Assembly: GCA_934215405.1 (NCBI GenBank)
Contig: CAKPZU010000127.1
Coordinates: 1 to 5,351 of the forward strand
Direction of reading: 5' to 3'
Length of the DNA: 5,351 nt
From: an uncultured Bacilli bacterium
GTDB taxonomy: Bacteria; Bacillota_I; Bacilli_A; RFN20; CAG-631
Under the pieces are notes generated by a model that saw only the letters and a list, made by a program, of their open reading frames with translations, searched no databases and was not told the origin of the DNA. The first letter of the stretch is position 1; each line of letters begins with the position of its first letter. Below, piece after piece: positions 1 through 5,351 of the stretch. Position numbers and translations under genes: made by a program.

Positions 1-926
1 TAAAATTGCTTCGTGTTGATTTTATTAAAGAATATTGGGATAATGTTTTTACTTATTTTATTGATGAATATAAAAATGGTAGAACTCCTAATCCTGATAT
101 AATGTGTAATAAATATATTAAATTTGATAGTTTCTTAAAATTTGCTAAGGCTCATGGGGCTGATTATATAGCAACAGGTCATTATGCTAAAATAGTTCAT
201 GAAGGCGATAAGTCAAAATTATATAAGGCTAGTGATGATAATAAAGATCAATCATACTTTTTATCATTTTTAAATCAAGATCAATTGCATGATGTTTTAT
301 TTCCGCTTGCAAATATTGATAAGCCAACAGTAAGGAGAATTGCTAATGAGCTAAAACTATCAATTGCTAATAAAAAAGATTCAACTGGAATTTGCTTTAT
401 TGGTGAAAGAAACTTTAAGGAATTTTTAAAAAACTATATTCCTGCTACTGAAGGTAAAATAGTTGATATTAAAACCAATAATGTTGTTGGAAAGCATCAA
501 GGCGTTTACTATTATACAATTGGTCAACGTCGTGGTTTAAACATTGGTGGTATTAAGGGTAGCGATGGCAAATCATGGTTTGTTGTTAAAAAGGATGTAA
601 AAAATAATATTTTATATGTTGCTTGTGGTGATGATAATGAATATTTATTATGTGATGAGGTTTTAATTACAGATTGTAATTATCTTGATGATGTTAAATT
701 AAATACGTTTATTGATTGTACTGCTAAGTTTAGATATAGACAAAAAGATGTAAATGTTAAAATAATCCGTAATGAAAATGATACAATTACAGTTAAATCA
801 GATACTCCTTTAAAAGCAGTTACTAATGGACAAATTGCTTGCTTTTATAAAAAAGATGGGCAATTATTTGCTTCTGGAATAATTGATAGCATATATAAAG
901 ATGGTAAGAAAGTAGAATTAAATTAA
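1..926 (+). CDS. mnmA: tRNA-specific 2-thiouridylase MnmA, 5'-truncated by window edge
   Basis: MnmA uses ATP and sulfur relayed from a cysteine desulfurase to make 2-thiouridine at the wobble position (U34) of tRNAs for Lys, Glu and Gln in the cytoplasm. The frame is open to the left edge, so the TTG at 6 is not the real start. About 68 residues, including the N-terminal SGGxDSS ATP pyrophosphatase loop, should lie outside; I infer this by aligning the first catalytic Cys with E. coli Cys102. Counting from position 6, visible motifs are GRTPNPDIMCNKYIKF (residues 25-40, catalytic Cys34), GADYIATGHY (51-60), DKDQSYFLSFLN (79-90) and STGICFIGERNFKEF (126-140, second catalytic Cys130). After these come YTIGQRRGLNIGG (170-182) and the C-terminal beta-barrel with FASGIID near the end. 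Both thiol-relay cysteines are present, so the enzyme looks functional. The TAA stop shares one base with the recD2 ATG. No promoter is visible; it lies upstream of the window. Confidence 0.96.
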   Translation, partial: KLLRVDFIKEYWDNVFTYFIDEYKNGRTPNPDIMCNKYIKFDSFLKFAKAHGADYIATGHYAKIVHEGDKSKLYKASDDNKDQSYFLSFLNQDQLHDVLFPLANIDKPTVRRIANELKLSIANKKDSTGICFIGERNFKEFLKNYIPATEGKIVDIKTNNVVGKHQGVYYYTIGQRRGLNIGGIKGSDGKSWFVVKKDVKNNILYVACGDDNEYLLCDEVLITDCNYLDDVKLNTFIDCTAKFRYRQKDVNVKIIRNENDTITVKSDTPLKAVTNGQIACFYKKDGQLFASGIIDSIYKDGKKVELN

Positions 927-3121
927 TGGAAGAGGATATTTTATTAGACACTGACATTACATTAGAAGGATTTATAACATTTTATAAATTTGAAAATGAA
1001 GAAAATGGCTATCGTGTTGCTTTGTTTAAAATTGATGATAATAAGCAAGAGCGAACAATTACAATTGTTGGCTATTTTCCACATTTTAATAAAGATGATG
1101 CTTTAACATTGAAAGGAAAATTAATATCACATAAATATTATGGAAGACAAGTTGAGGTTGTTGAAATCTATAAGAAGCTTCCTAATGGAAAAGAAAATAT
1201 AATAAGATTTCTTTCATCATCAAATTTTAAAGGTATTGGTAAATCAGCCGCAAGTAAAATATATGGAAAATTAGGGGATGAAGCCATATCATTATTAATA
1301 AATGAGCCTTTAAATTTTGATGTTTTGCTTAATGAAAAAATATTAACTGAAAAACAAATTAATGCCTTACATGAAGGCTTAAAATCATTTGATTTTACTT
1401 CAAATGGTTATCAAATACTATTACGCTATGGTTTTTCATTAAAAAACATAATGAAGGCTGAAGCTATATATAATGAAAACCTAGAAAAGGTAATCAAAAC
1501 TAATCCTTATCAAATGGTTATTGATATTGATGGTATTGGCTTTAAAACTGTTGATAAGCTTGCAATGAATATGAATATTGATCCATATGATAAAAGAAGA
1601 GTAAAAGCTGCTATATTATATTGTTTACTTAACTATTGTCATAATAGCGGAGATACATATACATATGAAGAAGATTTATATTCATTATTATTAAAATTAA
1701 TAAATGTTCCCCATGAGGATTATGCAAATTATTTAAATGAATTAATTTATGAAAAATATGTTATTTTTAAAGATGATAAAATATTCCATTATAATTTATA
1801 TAATGCCGAGGTAAATATTGCTGCATCACTTGATAAATTCATAAATCGTAATATGAACGTAGATGAATTGAAATATGATTTTAATAATTTAATTAAGGTA
1901 ATTCAAGAAGATGAAGGAATTACTTATTCAGATGAACAAATAGATGCTATTAAAACCTGTCTATGCTCTGGGCTATCAATAATTACTGGAGGACCTGGAA
2001 CTGGAAAAACTACAATCTTAAATGCTATTTTAAAAATACTTAAAATTTTATATGGAAAAGAAGTAATTATCTCACTTTGTGCTCCAACAGGAAGAGCTAG
2101 TAAAAGAATGAGTCAGGTAACTAATAATTATGCTTGTACAATACATCGCTTATTAAAATGGGACTTGCATTCAAATAGCTTTACTTATAATGTTAATAAT
2201 AAATTAAAAACTGATATCATAATTATTGATGAATTTTCAATGGTTGATACTTTATTGTTTGAAGCCTTACTTTTAGGTACAACTTCTGTTTCACAAATTA
2301 TTTTAATTGGTGATGATGGACAAATTCCATCAGTTGGTGCTGGTAATTTATTATATGACTTATTACATGTAAAGAAAATAAATAAAGTAAAGCTTCAACA
2401 TATCTATAGACAAAAAGAAAAATCAAATATTGTTGAGCTTGCTTATAATATTAGAAATAACTTACTTGATGAAAGCTTTAAATTTGAAAAGGATATAAAA
2501 TTTTTTAATATTAAAAACTATGAAGCTAGTCATGTAATAGTTAATATATTACACAAATTTTTTGATATCGGGTATACATTTGATGATATTCAAATCATTA
2601 TTCCAATGTATGGAAATGTAGCTGGTATTGATAATATAAACGCAACTATTCAAGAAGCATTTAATCCTAAAAGTAATGATAAAAACGAGTATAGAGTAAA
2701 TCATCAAATTTTTAGAGAAAACGATAGAGTACTTCAACTTAAAAATCAGCCTGAAGATGACGTTTATAATGGTGATATTGGCATTATTAAATATATTGAT
2801 AATGAAGAGGATGAAATATTAGTTTCCTTTGATAGTAATGATGTTATCTATAATAAAACTACAATTTCAAATTTGACTCTTGCTTATGCTATATCAATTC
2901 ATAAATCTCAAGGAAGTGAATTTAATCATGTCATTATGTGTGCCTTTAGAGATTATGGTTCAATGTTTTATAAGCAACTTATTTATACAGGTGTAAGTAG
3001 AGCTAAAAAATCATTGGTAATACTTGGAGATTATAAATTCTTTTTAAGTGCTTGTTTAAAGGAAAATCGTTTATATAGAAAAACTAATTTAATTAGCCAA
3101 ATCAATAAAATCTTAGAATAA
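926..3121 (+). CDS. recD2: RecD2-type SF1B ATP-dependent DNA helicase (RecD-like, YrrC family)
   Basis: RecD2 is a 5'-to-3' DNA helicase of bacteria, working without RecBC and tied to DNA repair, recombination and replication-fork maintenance. The protein is 731 aa, complete and close to the usual 700-800. An N-terminal OB-like region (about 13-83, with NEENGYRVALF) is followed by helix-hairpin-helix segments FKGIGKSAASKIY (101-113) and IDGIGFKTVDKLA (201-213). Helicase motifs follow in order: Walker A GGPGTGKTT (355-363), Ia APTGRASKRM (386-395), II IIIIDEFSMVD (431-441), III ILIGDDGQIPSVGAGN (459-474), IV LQHIYRQ (490-496), an SH3-like part with NGDIGII (615-621), and V/VI AYAISIHKSQGSEF (653-666) and YTGVSRAKKSLVILGD (687-702). 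Motif III reads GDDGQ where many relatives have GDxDQ or GDxNQ. The ATG overlaps the mnmA stop (TAATG) and lacks a good Shine-Dalgarno, so translation is probably coupled to mnmA. The TPR gene that separates the pair in Bacillus subtilis is absent. Confidence 0.96.
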   Translation: MEEDILLDTDITLEGFITFYKFENEENGYRVALFKIDDNKQERTITIVGYFPHFNKDDALTLKGKLISHKYYGRQVEVVEIYKKLPNGKENIIRFLSSSNFKGIGKSAASKIYGKLGDEAISLLINEPLNFDVLLNEKILTEKQINALHEGLKSFDFTSNGYQILLRYGFSLKNIMKAEAIYNENLEKVIKTNPYQMVIDIDGIGFKTVDKLAMNMNIDPYDKRRVKAAILYCLLNYCHNSGDTYTYEEDLYSLLLKLINVPHEDYANYLNELIYEKYVIFKDDKIFHYNLYNAEVNIAASLDKFINRNMNVDELKYDFNNLIKVIQEDEGITYSDEQIDAIKTCLCSGLSIITGGPGTGKTTILNAILKILKILYGKEVIISLCAPTGRASKRMSQVTNNYACTIHRLLKWDLHSNSFTYNVNNKLKTDIIIIDEFSMVDTLLFEALLLGTTSVSQIILIGDDGQIPSVGAGNLLYDLLHVKKINKVKLQHIYRQKEKSNIVELAYNIRNNLLDESFKFEKDIKFFNIKNYEASHVIVNILHKFFDIGYTFDDIQIIIPMYGNVAGIDNINATIQEAFNPKSNDKNEYRVNHQIFRENDRVLQLKNQPEDDVYNGDIGIIKYIDNEEDEILVSFDSNDVIYNKTTISNLTLAYAISIHKSQGSEFNHVIMCAFRDYGSMFYKQLIYTGVSRAKKSLVILGDYKFFLSACLKENRLYRKTNLISQINKILE

Positions 3122-3133
3122 AAATAATATATC

Positions 3134-3165
3134 TACACAAACTATCATGGGTGATATTATGTGTA
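3134..3165 (+). repeat. 32-nt imperfect inverted repeat (hairpin) over the start of the small gene
   Basis: The arms TACACA (3134-3139) and TGTGTA (3160-3165) are exact reverse complements. Nested inside, TATCA (3143-3147) pairs with TGATA (3152-3156) around a TGGG loop, and one further pair joins them (3141-3158); only 3140/3159 and 3142/3157 are mismatched. In RNA this hairpin contains the SD-like GGGTGAT (3149-3155) and most of the ATG at 3159-3161, so it could hold back translation of the small gene. As DNA it could instead be an operator. It has no T-tract and is not a terminator. The pairing is plain from the sequence; the role is inference. Confidence 0.7.
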
Positions 3166-3326
3166 AGGTATCAATGTTTTTAATACATGTAGTTGCAGCA
3201 ACTGCTTTAGTCGTAGAGGGATGTTACATTTATTTAAACGAAACTGGTCGTTTAAATAAAGTAAAAAGAGACTGCTACAATAAGGTTATGGATATTAAAG
3301 ATGATATAAAAAGAAATATGAAATAA
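3159..3326 (+). CDS. Small predicted single-pass membrane protein, 55 aa, function unknown
   Basis: I do not recognise this gene. It reads from ATG 3159 to TAA 3324-3326 without interruption. The product starts MCKVSMFLIHVV, has a hydrophobic stretch at residues 6-26 (with His10 and Glu20 inside it), then a Lys/Arg/Asp-rich tail of about 29 residues (such as NKVKRDCYNKVMDIKDD) that could form an amphipathic cytoplasmic helix. Cysteines are at 2, 22 and 39. VVEGC at 18-22 resembles a lipoprotein signal site, but Glu at the -2 position argues against it. The start is chosen because GGGTGAT (3149-3155) just upstream resembles the GGTGAT end of a Shine-Dalgarno; the in-frame ATG at 3147 has no such site. 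It follows recD2 by 37 bases with no promoter evident and ends five bases before a terminator, so it is probably the last gene of the mnmA-recD2 transcript. It carries a perfect inverted repeat. It might instead be a chance frame over structured RNA. Confidence 0.6.
   Translation: MCKVSMFLIHVVAATALVVEGCYIYLNETGRLNKVKRDCYNKVMDIKDDIKRNMK
3229..3260 (+). repeat. Perfect 13-bp inverted repeat with 6-nt spacer inside the small gene
   Basis: TTTATTTAAACGA (3229-3241) and TCGTTTAAATAAA (3248-3260) are exact reverse complements separated by AACTGG. In the small gene the repeat covers about residues 24-34 (around YLNETGRLN). The sequence after it is A-rich (GTAAAAAGAG), not T-rich, and the other strand has no strong T-run either, so it is not an intrinsic terminator. 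It could be an mRNA stem that shields the transcript or is cut by RNase III, or a dyad-symmetric protein site; nothing in the window decides between these. Confidence 0.75.
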
Positions 3327-3330
3327 TATT

Positions 3331-3361
3331 AACGAGTAAAAAATAGATTTTACTCGTTTTT
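3331..3361 (+). terminator. Rho-independent terminator of the mnmA-recD2-small gene unit
   Basis: AACGAGTAAAA (3331-3341) and TTTTACTCGTT (3348-3358) form an exact 11-bp stem with a six-base AATAGA loop. The 3' arm runs into five T (3357-3361). It starts five bases after the small gene's TAA. It separates the upstream genes from the alaS promoter and leader. On the other strand the T-run is weak, so it probably acts in the + direction only. Confidence 0.87.
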
Positions 3362-3375
3362 AATTGCATTTTTCC

Positions 3376-3404
3376 TTTATTTAATATATTTTATGTTGTA
3401 TAAT
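3376..3404 (+). promoter_or_regulatory. Probable sigma-A promoter of alaS
   Basis: A consensus -10 box TATAAT lies at 3399-3404. The best -35 at 17-bp spacing is TTTATT (3376-3381), a weak 3 of 6 match, so the -10 box carries the call. Transcription would start near 3411, just before the 5' strand of T-box stem I and after the upstream terminator. The position fits a leader of about 220 nt before alaS. Confidence 0.6.
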
Positions 3405-3564
3405 AGACATGTCGATGAAAAAGAATAAGTATTTTCTTATCTTTATAGAGAATAGCTAAATGGTGGAAAGGCTATAAGATAGTAATATTTTGCTACTTTG
3501 GAGATGGAACTAATCATTCCCGTAATTCTAACGATAAAGAAAAATTAAGAGCTCAATATGAGAA

Positions 3565-3596
3565 GTAGGATGGTACCGCGAATTATTCGTTCCTAC
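3565..3596 (+). promoter_or_regulatory. T-box antiterminator with tRNA acceptor-binding bulge
   Basis: GTAGGA (3565-3570) pairs fully with TCCTAC (3591-3596). Above the seven-base bulge TGGTACC (3571-3577), GCG (3578-3580) pairs with CGT (3588-3590) and closes a seven-base loop. The bulge begins TGGT, complementary to the 3' ACCA end of tRNA-Ala (discriminator A), which agrees with the GCU specifier. This form should be stabilised by uncharged tRNA-Ala. Its 3' arm is also the 5' arm of the competing hairpin. Confidence 0.92.
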
Positions 3597-3629
3597 ATAT
3601 ACATTTTTTGTATAGGAGGTATTTTTTTT
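3590..3629 (+). terminator. T-box terminator or Shine-Dalgarno sequestering hairpin
   Basis: TTCCT (3590-3594) can pair with AGGAG (3614-3618, one U-G) and ATACA (3599-3603) with TGTAT (3609-3613), leaving a bulge at 3595-3598 and a five-U loop. A run of eight T (3622-3629) follows and ends right at the alaS ATG. This alternates with the antiterminator because both use 3591-3594. The stem has only three G-C pairs and the U-run starts four bases after it, so it is weak as a terminator. It also buries most of the AGGAGG ribosome binding site, so control may be transcriptional, translational or both. Confidence 0.7.
3614..3620 (+). promoter_or_regulatory. Shine-Dalgarno site of alaS
   Basis: AGGAGGT is a near-perfect ribosome binding site. 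Ten bases separate its last G of AGGAGG from the ATG at 3630; the in-frame ATG at 3639 is too far away, which fixes the start. The site also serves as the 3' arm of the T-box hairpin. Confidence 0.88.
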
Positions 3630-5351
3630 ATGAAATACATGACAAGTAATGAAATTAGAAATATGTGGTTGGATTTTTTTAAATCAAAAGGTCACCACGT
3701 TGAAGAAGGAGCATCTTTAATTCCTATTAATGATCCAACATTACTTTGGATTAATGCAGGAGTTGCTGCTTTAAAGAAATATTTTGATGGAAGTGTTATT
3801 CCACAAAACCCTCGTATTTGTAACGTTCAAAAAGCTATTAGAACAAATGATATTGAAAATGTTGGACATACTGCTCGTCACCATACATTTTTTGAAATGA
3901 TGGGTAATTTTTCGATTGGCGATTATTTTAAAAATGAAGCCATTGAATTTGCATTTGAATCATTAACAAGTGAAAAATATTTTGCAATACCTTTAGATAA
4001 ATTATATATGACTTATTTCCCACAAGATAAAGATACTTATAATAAATGGATATCACTTGGCGTAAGTAAGGAACATATGATTCCTTGTGAGGATAATTTC
4101 TGGGAAATTGGTGAAGGACCTTGTGGACCAGATAGTGAAATTTTCTTTGATAGAGGAGAAAAATATGATCCTGATCATATTGGACTTGATTTATTAAGAA
4201 AAGATATTAATAATGATAGATATATTGAAATTTGGAATATTGTATTTTCACAATTTAATTCAAAGCCTGGAGTTCCTCGTAGTGAATATAAAGAGCTTCC
4301 TCATAAAAATATAGATACAGGAGCAGGCCTTGAAAGATTTTGCTGTATAATGCAAGATGCACCAACAAACTATGAAACAGATTTATTCATGCCAATTATT
4401 AAAAAATGTGAAAGTTTAGCAAATGTTAAGTATGAAGGTGAATATAAAACAAGCTTTAAAATTATCGCTGATCATTTAAGAACTTGTACATTTGCTTTAG
4501 CTGATGGTGCAGCATTTAGTAATGAAGGAAGAGGTTATGTTTTAAGACGTTTATTAAGACGTGCTGTAAGACATGGAAGAAAAATTGGTATTAACCATGA
4601 ATTTTTAGCAATGCTTGTTGATGAAGTAATTAATATTATGAAGGATTTCTATCCTTACTTAATTGAAAAATCTGAATATATTAAAAATCTAGTTACTATT
4701 GAAGAAAGAAAATTTTTAGATAAATTAACTGATGGTGAAAAAATATTAAATGATTTATACAATAAAAACCATGAAATAAGTGGTGAAGATGCTTTCTTAT
4801 TATATGATACATATGGCTATCCATTTGAAATCACCTTAGAATTTGCTCAAGAGCATGGCTTAACAATTAATAAGGATGTATTTGATAAAGCTATGGAAAG
4901 ACAAAAGGAATTAGCTCGTGGTAGTAGAGGTAATAAAAACTCTATGAAGTCTCAAAACTCTTTATTTATGGATTTTCATCTATTAGATAAATTCGTTGGC
5001 TACGATACATTATCTACTACTAGTAAAGTAATTGCTATTTTTGAAGATGAAAATGTAATTGATGTTGTATTTGATGTCACTCCATTTTATGCTGAAATGG
5101 GCGGTGAAGTTGGCGATACTGGAATTGTGTTTAACGACTTTTTTGAAGGTGAAGTAATTGATTGCATTAAAATGCCAAATGGTCAACATTTACATAAAGT
5201 AAAAGTTATTAAAGGAAAGTTAAAGGTAAACGATGAAGTAACACTAAAGGTAAATGAAGAATTAAGAAAAGAAATTGAATGTAATCATAGTGCAACTCAC
5301 TTACTTGATCAAGCCTTAAAGGATGTACTGGGAAGTCATGTATATCAACAT
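3630..5351 (+). CDS. alaS: Alanyl-tRNA synthetase, 3'-truncated by window edge (first 574 codons)
   Basis: AlaRS charges tRNA-Ala with alanine in the cytoplasm and clears mischarged Ser/Gly-tRNA-Ala. The frame runs open from ATG 3630 (MKYMTSNEIR, typical family start) to the last base; the full protein would be about 870-880 aa. The class II catalytic core shows DPTLLWINAGV (35-45), RTNDIENVGHTARHHTFFEM (71-90, motif 2), GNFSIGDYF (92-100), GPCGPDSEIFFD (163-174) and DTGAGLERF (229-237, motif 3). The tRNA-recognition part has ADHLRTCTFALADGA (280-294) and GRGYVLRRLLRRAVRHGR (300-317), then LYDTYGYPFE (391-400). The editing domain begins with TPFYAEMGGEVGDTG (484-498) and has the zinc-binding HSATH pair (His553, His557) and HVYQ (Gln573, matching E. 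coli Gln584 by my alignment). The later Cys/His zinc ligands and the C-Ala domain lie beyond the window. GGE stands where GGQ is usual. A T-box in its leader controls expression. Confidence 0.97.
   Translation, partial: MKYMTSNEIRNMWLDFFKSKGHHVEEGASLIPINDPTLLWINAGVAALKKYFDGSVIPQNPRICNVQKAIRTNDIENVGHTARHHTFFEMMGNFSIGDYFKNEAIEFAFESLTSEKYFAIPLDKLYMTYFPQDKDTYNKWISLGVSKEHMIPCEDNFWEIGEGPCGPDSEIFFDRGEKYDPDHIGLDLLRKDINNDRYIEIWNIVFSQFNSKPGVPRSEYKELPHKNIDTGAGLERFCCIMQDAPTNYETDLFMPIIKKCESLANVKYEGEYKTSFKIIADHLRTCTFALADGAAFSNEGRGYVLRRLLRRAVRHGRKIGINHEFLAMLVDEVINIMKDFYPYLIEKSEYIKNLVTIEERKFLDKLTDGEKILNDLYNKNHEISGEDAFLLYDTYGYPFEITLEFAQEHGLTINKDVFDKAMERQKELARGSRGNKNSMKSQNSLFMDFHLLDKFVGYDTLSTTSKVIAIFEDENVIDVVFDVTPFYAEMGGEVGDTGIVFNDFFEGEVIDCIKMPNGQHLHKVKVIKGKLKVNDEVTLKVNEELRKEIECNHSATHLLDQALKDVLGSHVYQH

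Larger units (their letters stand above)
3411..3629 (+). ncRNA. T-box leader RNA (tRNA-Ala sensing) upstream of alaS
   Basis: T-box leaders bind their cognate tRNA and raise expression of the downstream gene when it is uncharged. Stem I can be drawn by hand: AAAG 3420-3423 with CTTT 3496-3499, AGTATT 3428-3433 with AATATT 3484-3489 (one G-U), TTATCTT 3437-3443 with AAGATAG 3476-3482, and the apical stem ATAGCT 3452-3457 with GGCTAT 3470-3475, enclosing the conserved GGTGGAAA element. The AGAGA element is at 3447-3451. The specifier codon is GCT (Ala) at 3492-3494, followed by the usual purine, on the 3' side of an internal loop. A GGAA/TTCC stem (3506-3509/3517-3520) and a CTCA/TGAG stem III (3552-3555/3559-3562) come before the T-box motif AGGATGGTACCGCG (3567-3580). 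The specifier agrees with the downstream gene alaS. The exact 5' end is inferred from the promoter. Confidence 0.95.

Noticed and set aside
6..8. TTG at position 6 as the mnmA start codon
   Set aside because: The frame is open upstream to the window edge and the N-terminal ATP-binding part of MnmA is missing, so the gene begins outside the window.
2549..2737. 62-codon open frame on the minus strand
   Set aside because: It lies wholly within recD2, opposite well-conserved helicase sequence, and its product has no recognisable motif; it is a shadow frame in AT-rich DNA.
3147..3149. Upstream in-frame ATG as start of the small gene
   Set aside because: No Shine-Dalgarno precedes it, whereas the ATG at 3159 has GGGTGAT close upstream.
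3364..3369. TTGCAT as the -35 box of the alaS promoter
   Set aside because: It lies 29 bases before the TATAAT box, far beyond the usual 16-18.
3409..3459. Short frame MSMKKNKYFLIFIENS in the alaS leader, like a leader peptide
   Set aside because: Its first ATG falls at or before the inferred transcription start, there is no ribosome binding site, and the same bases form T-box stem I, which explains their conservation.
1..5351. UGA read as tryptophan (genetic code 4), suggested by the low G+C
   Set aside because: No in-frame TGA occurs in the four genes and all visible Trp codons are TGG; the window gives no support for recoding, though it cannot exclude it.
1..5351. Mobile element, CRISPR array, prophage or defence system
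   Set aside because: No transposase, integrase, direct-repeat array or defence-type domain is seen; the window is almost fully accounted for by housekeeping genes.

Overview
The window is a chromosomal housekeeping segment from a very AT-rich bacterium (about 28-30% G+C by eye). A T-box leader, strong AGGAGG-type ribosome binding, TAA stops throughout and the gene order mnmA - recD2 - alaS point to a low-GC Bacillota lineage, such as an Erysipelotrichia/RF39/Mollicutes-related gut bacterium. The species cannot be fixed from the sequence alone. Every tryptophan seen is TGG and no in-frame TGA occurs, so nothing shows UGA recoding.

Layout, all on the + strand. (1) Positions 1-926 hold the 3' part of mnmA (tRNA 2-thiouridylase), cut by the left window edge. 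(2) Positions 926-3121 hold a complete recD2 (SF1B DNA helicase) whose ATG overlaps the mnmA stop by one base. (3) Positions 3159-3326 hold a 55-codon gene for an unrecognised small membrane-type protein. It carries two striking inverted repeats, one over its start codon and one perfect 13-bp repeat in its middle. (4) Positions 3331-3361 form an intrinsic terminator closing this unit. (5) Positions 3376-3404 are a promoter, followed at about 3411-3629 by an alanine T-box leader with GCU specifier, T-box motif and antiterminator. (6) From 3630 to the right edge is the first 574 codons of alaS (alanyl-tRNA synthetase), cut by the window edge.

The genes belong to tRNA maturation (mnmA), tRNA charging (alaS) and DNA repair/recombination (recD2). 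Their neighbourhood is an old Bacillota arrangement; in Bacillus subtilis trmU/mnmA, a TPR gene, yrrC/recD2 and alaS lie in the same order. alaS is its own transcription unit, controlled by uncharged tRNA-Ala. I found no mobile element, CRISPR array, rRNA/tRNA gene or phage gene. The parts worth a second look are the T-box expression platform, where the Shine-Dalgarno sequence is part of the terminator-like stem and the U-tract fills the gap to the ATG, and the hairpin-laden small gene between recD2 and the terminator. I did not see a clear new multi-gene system.
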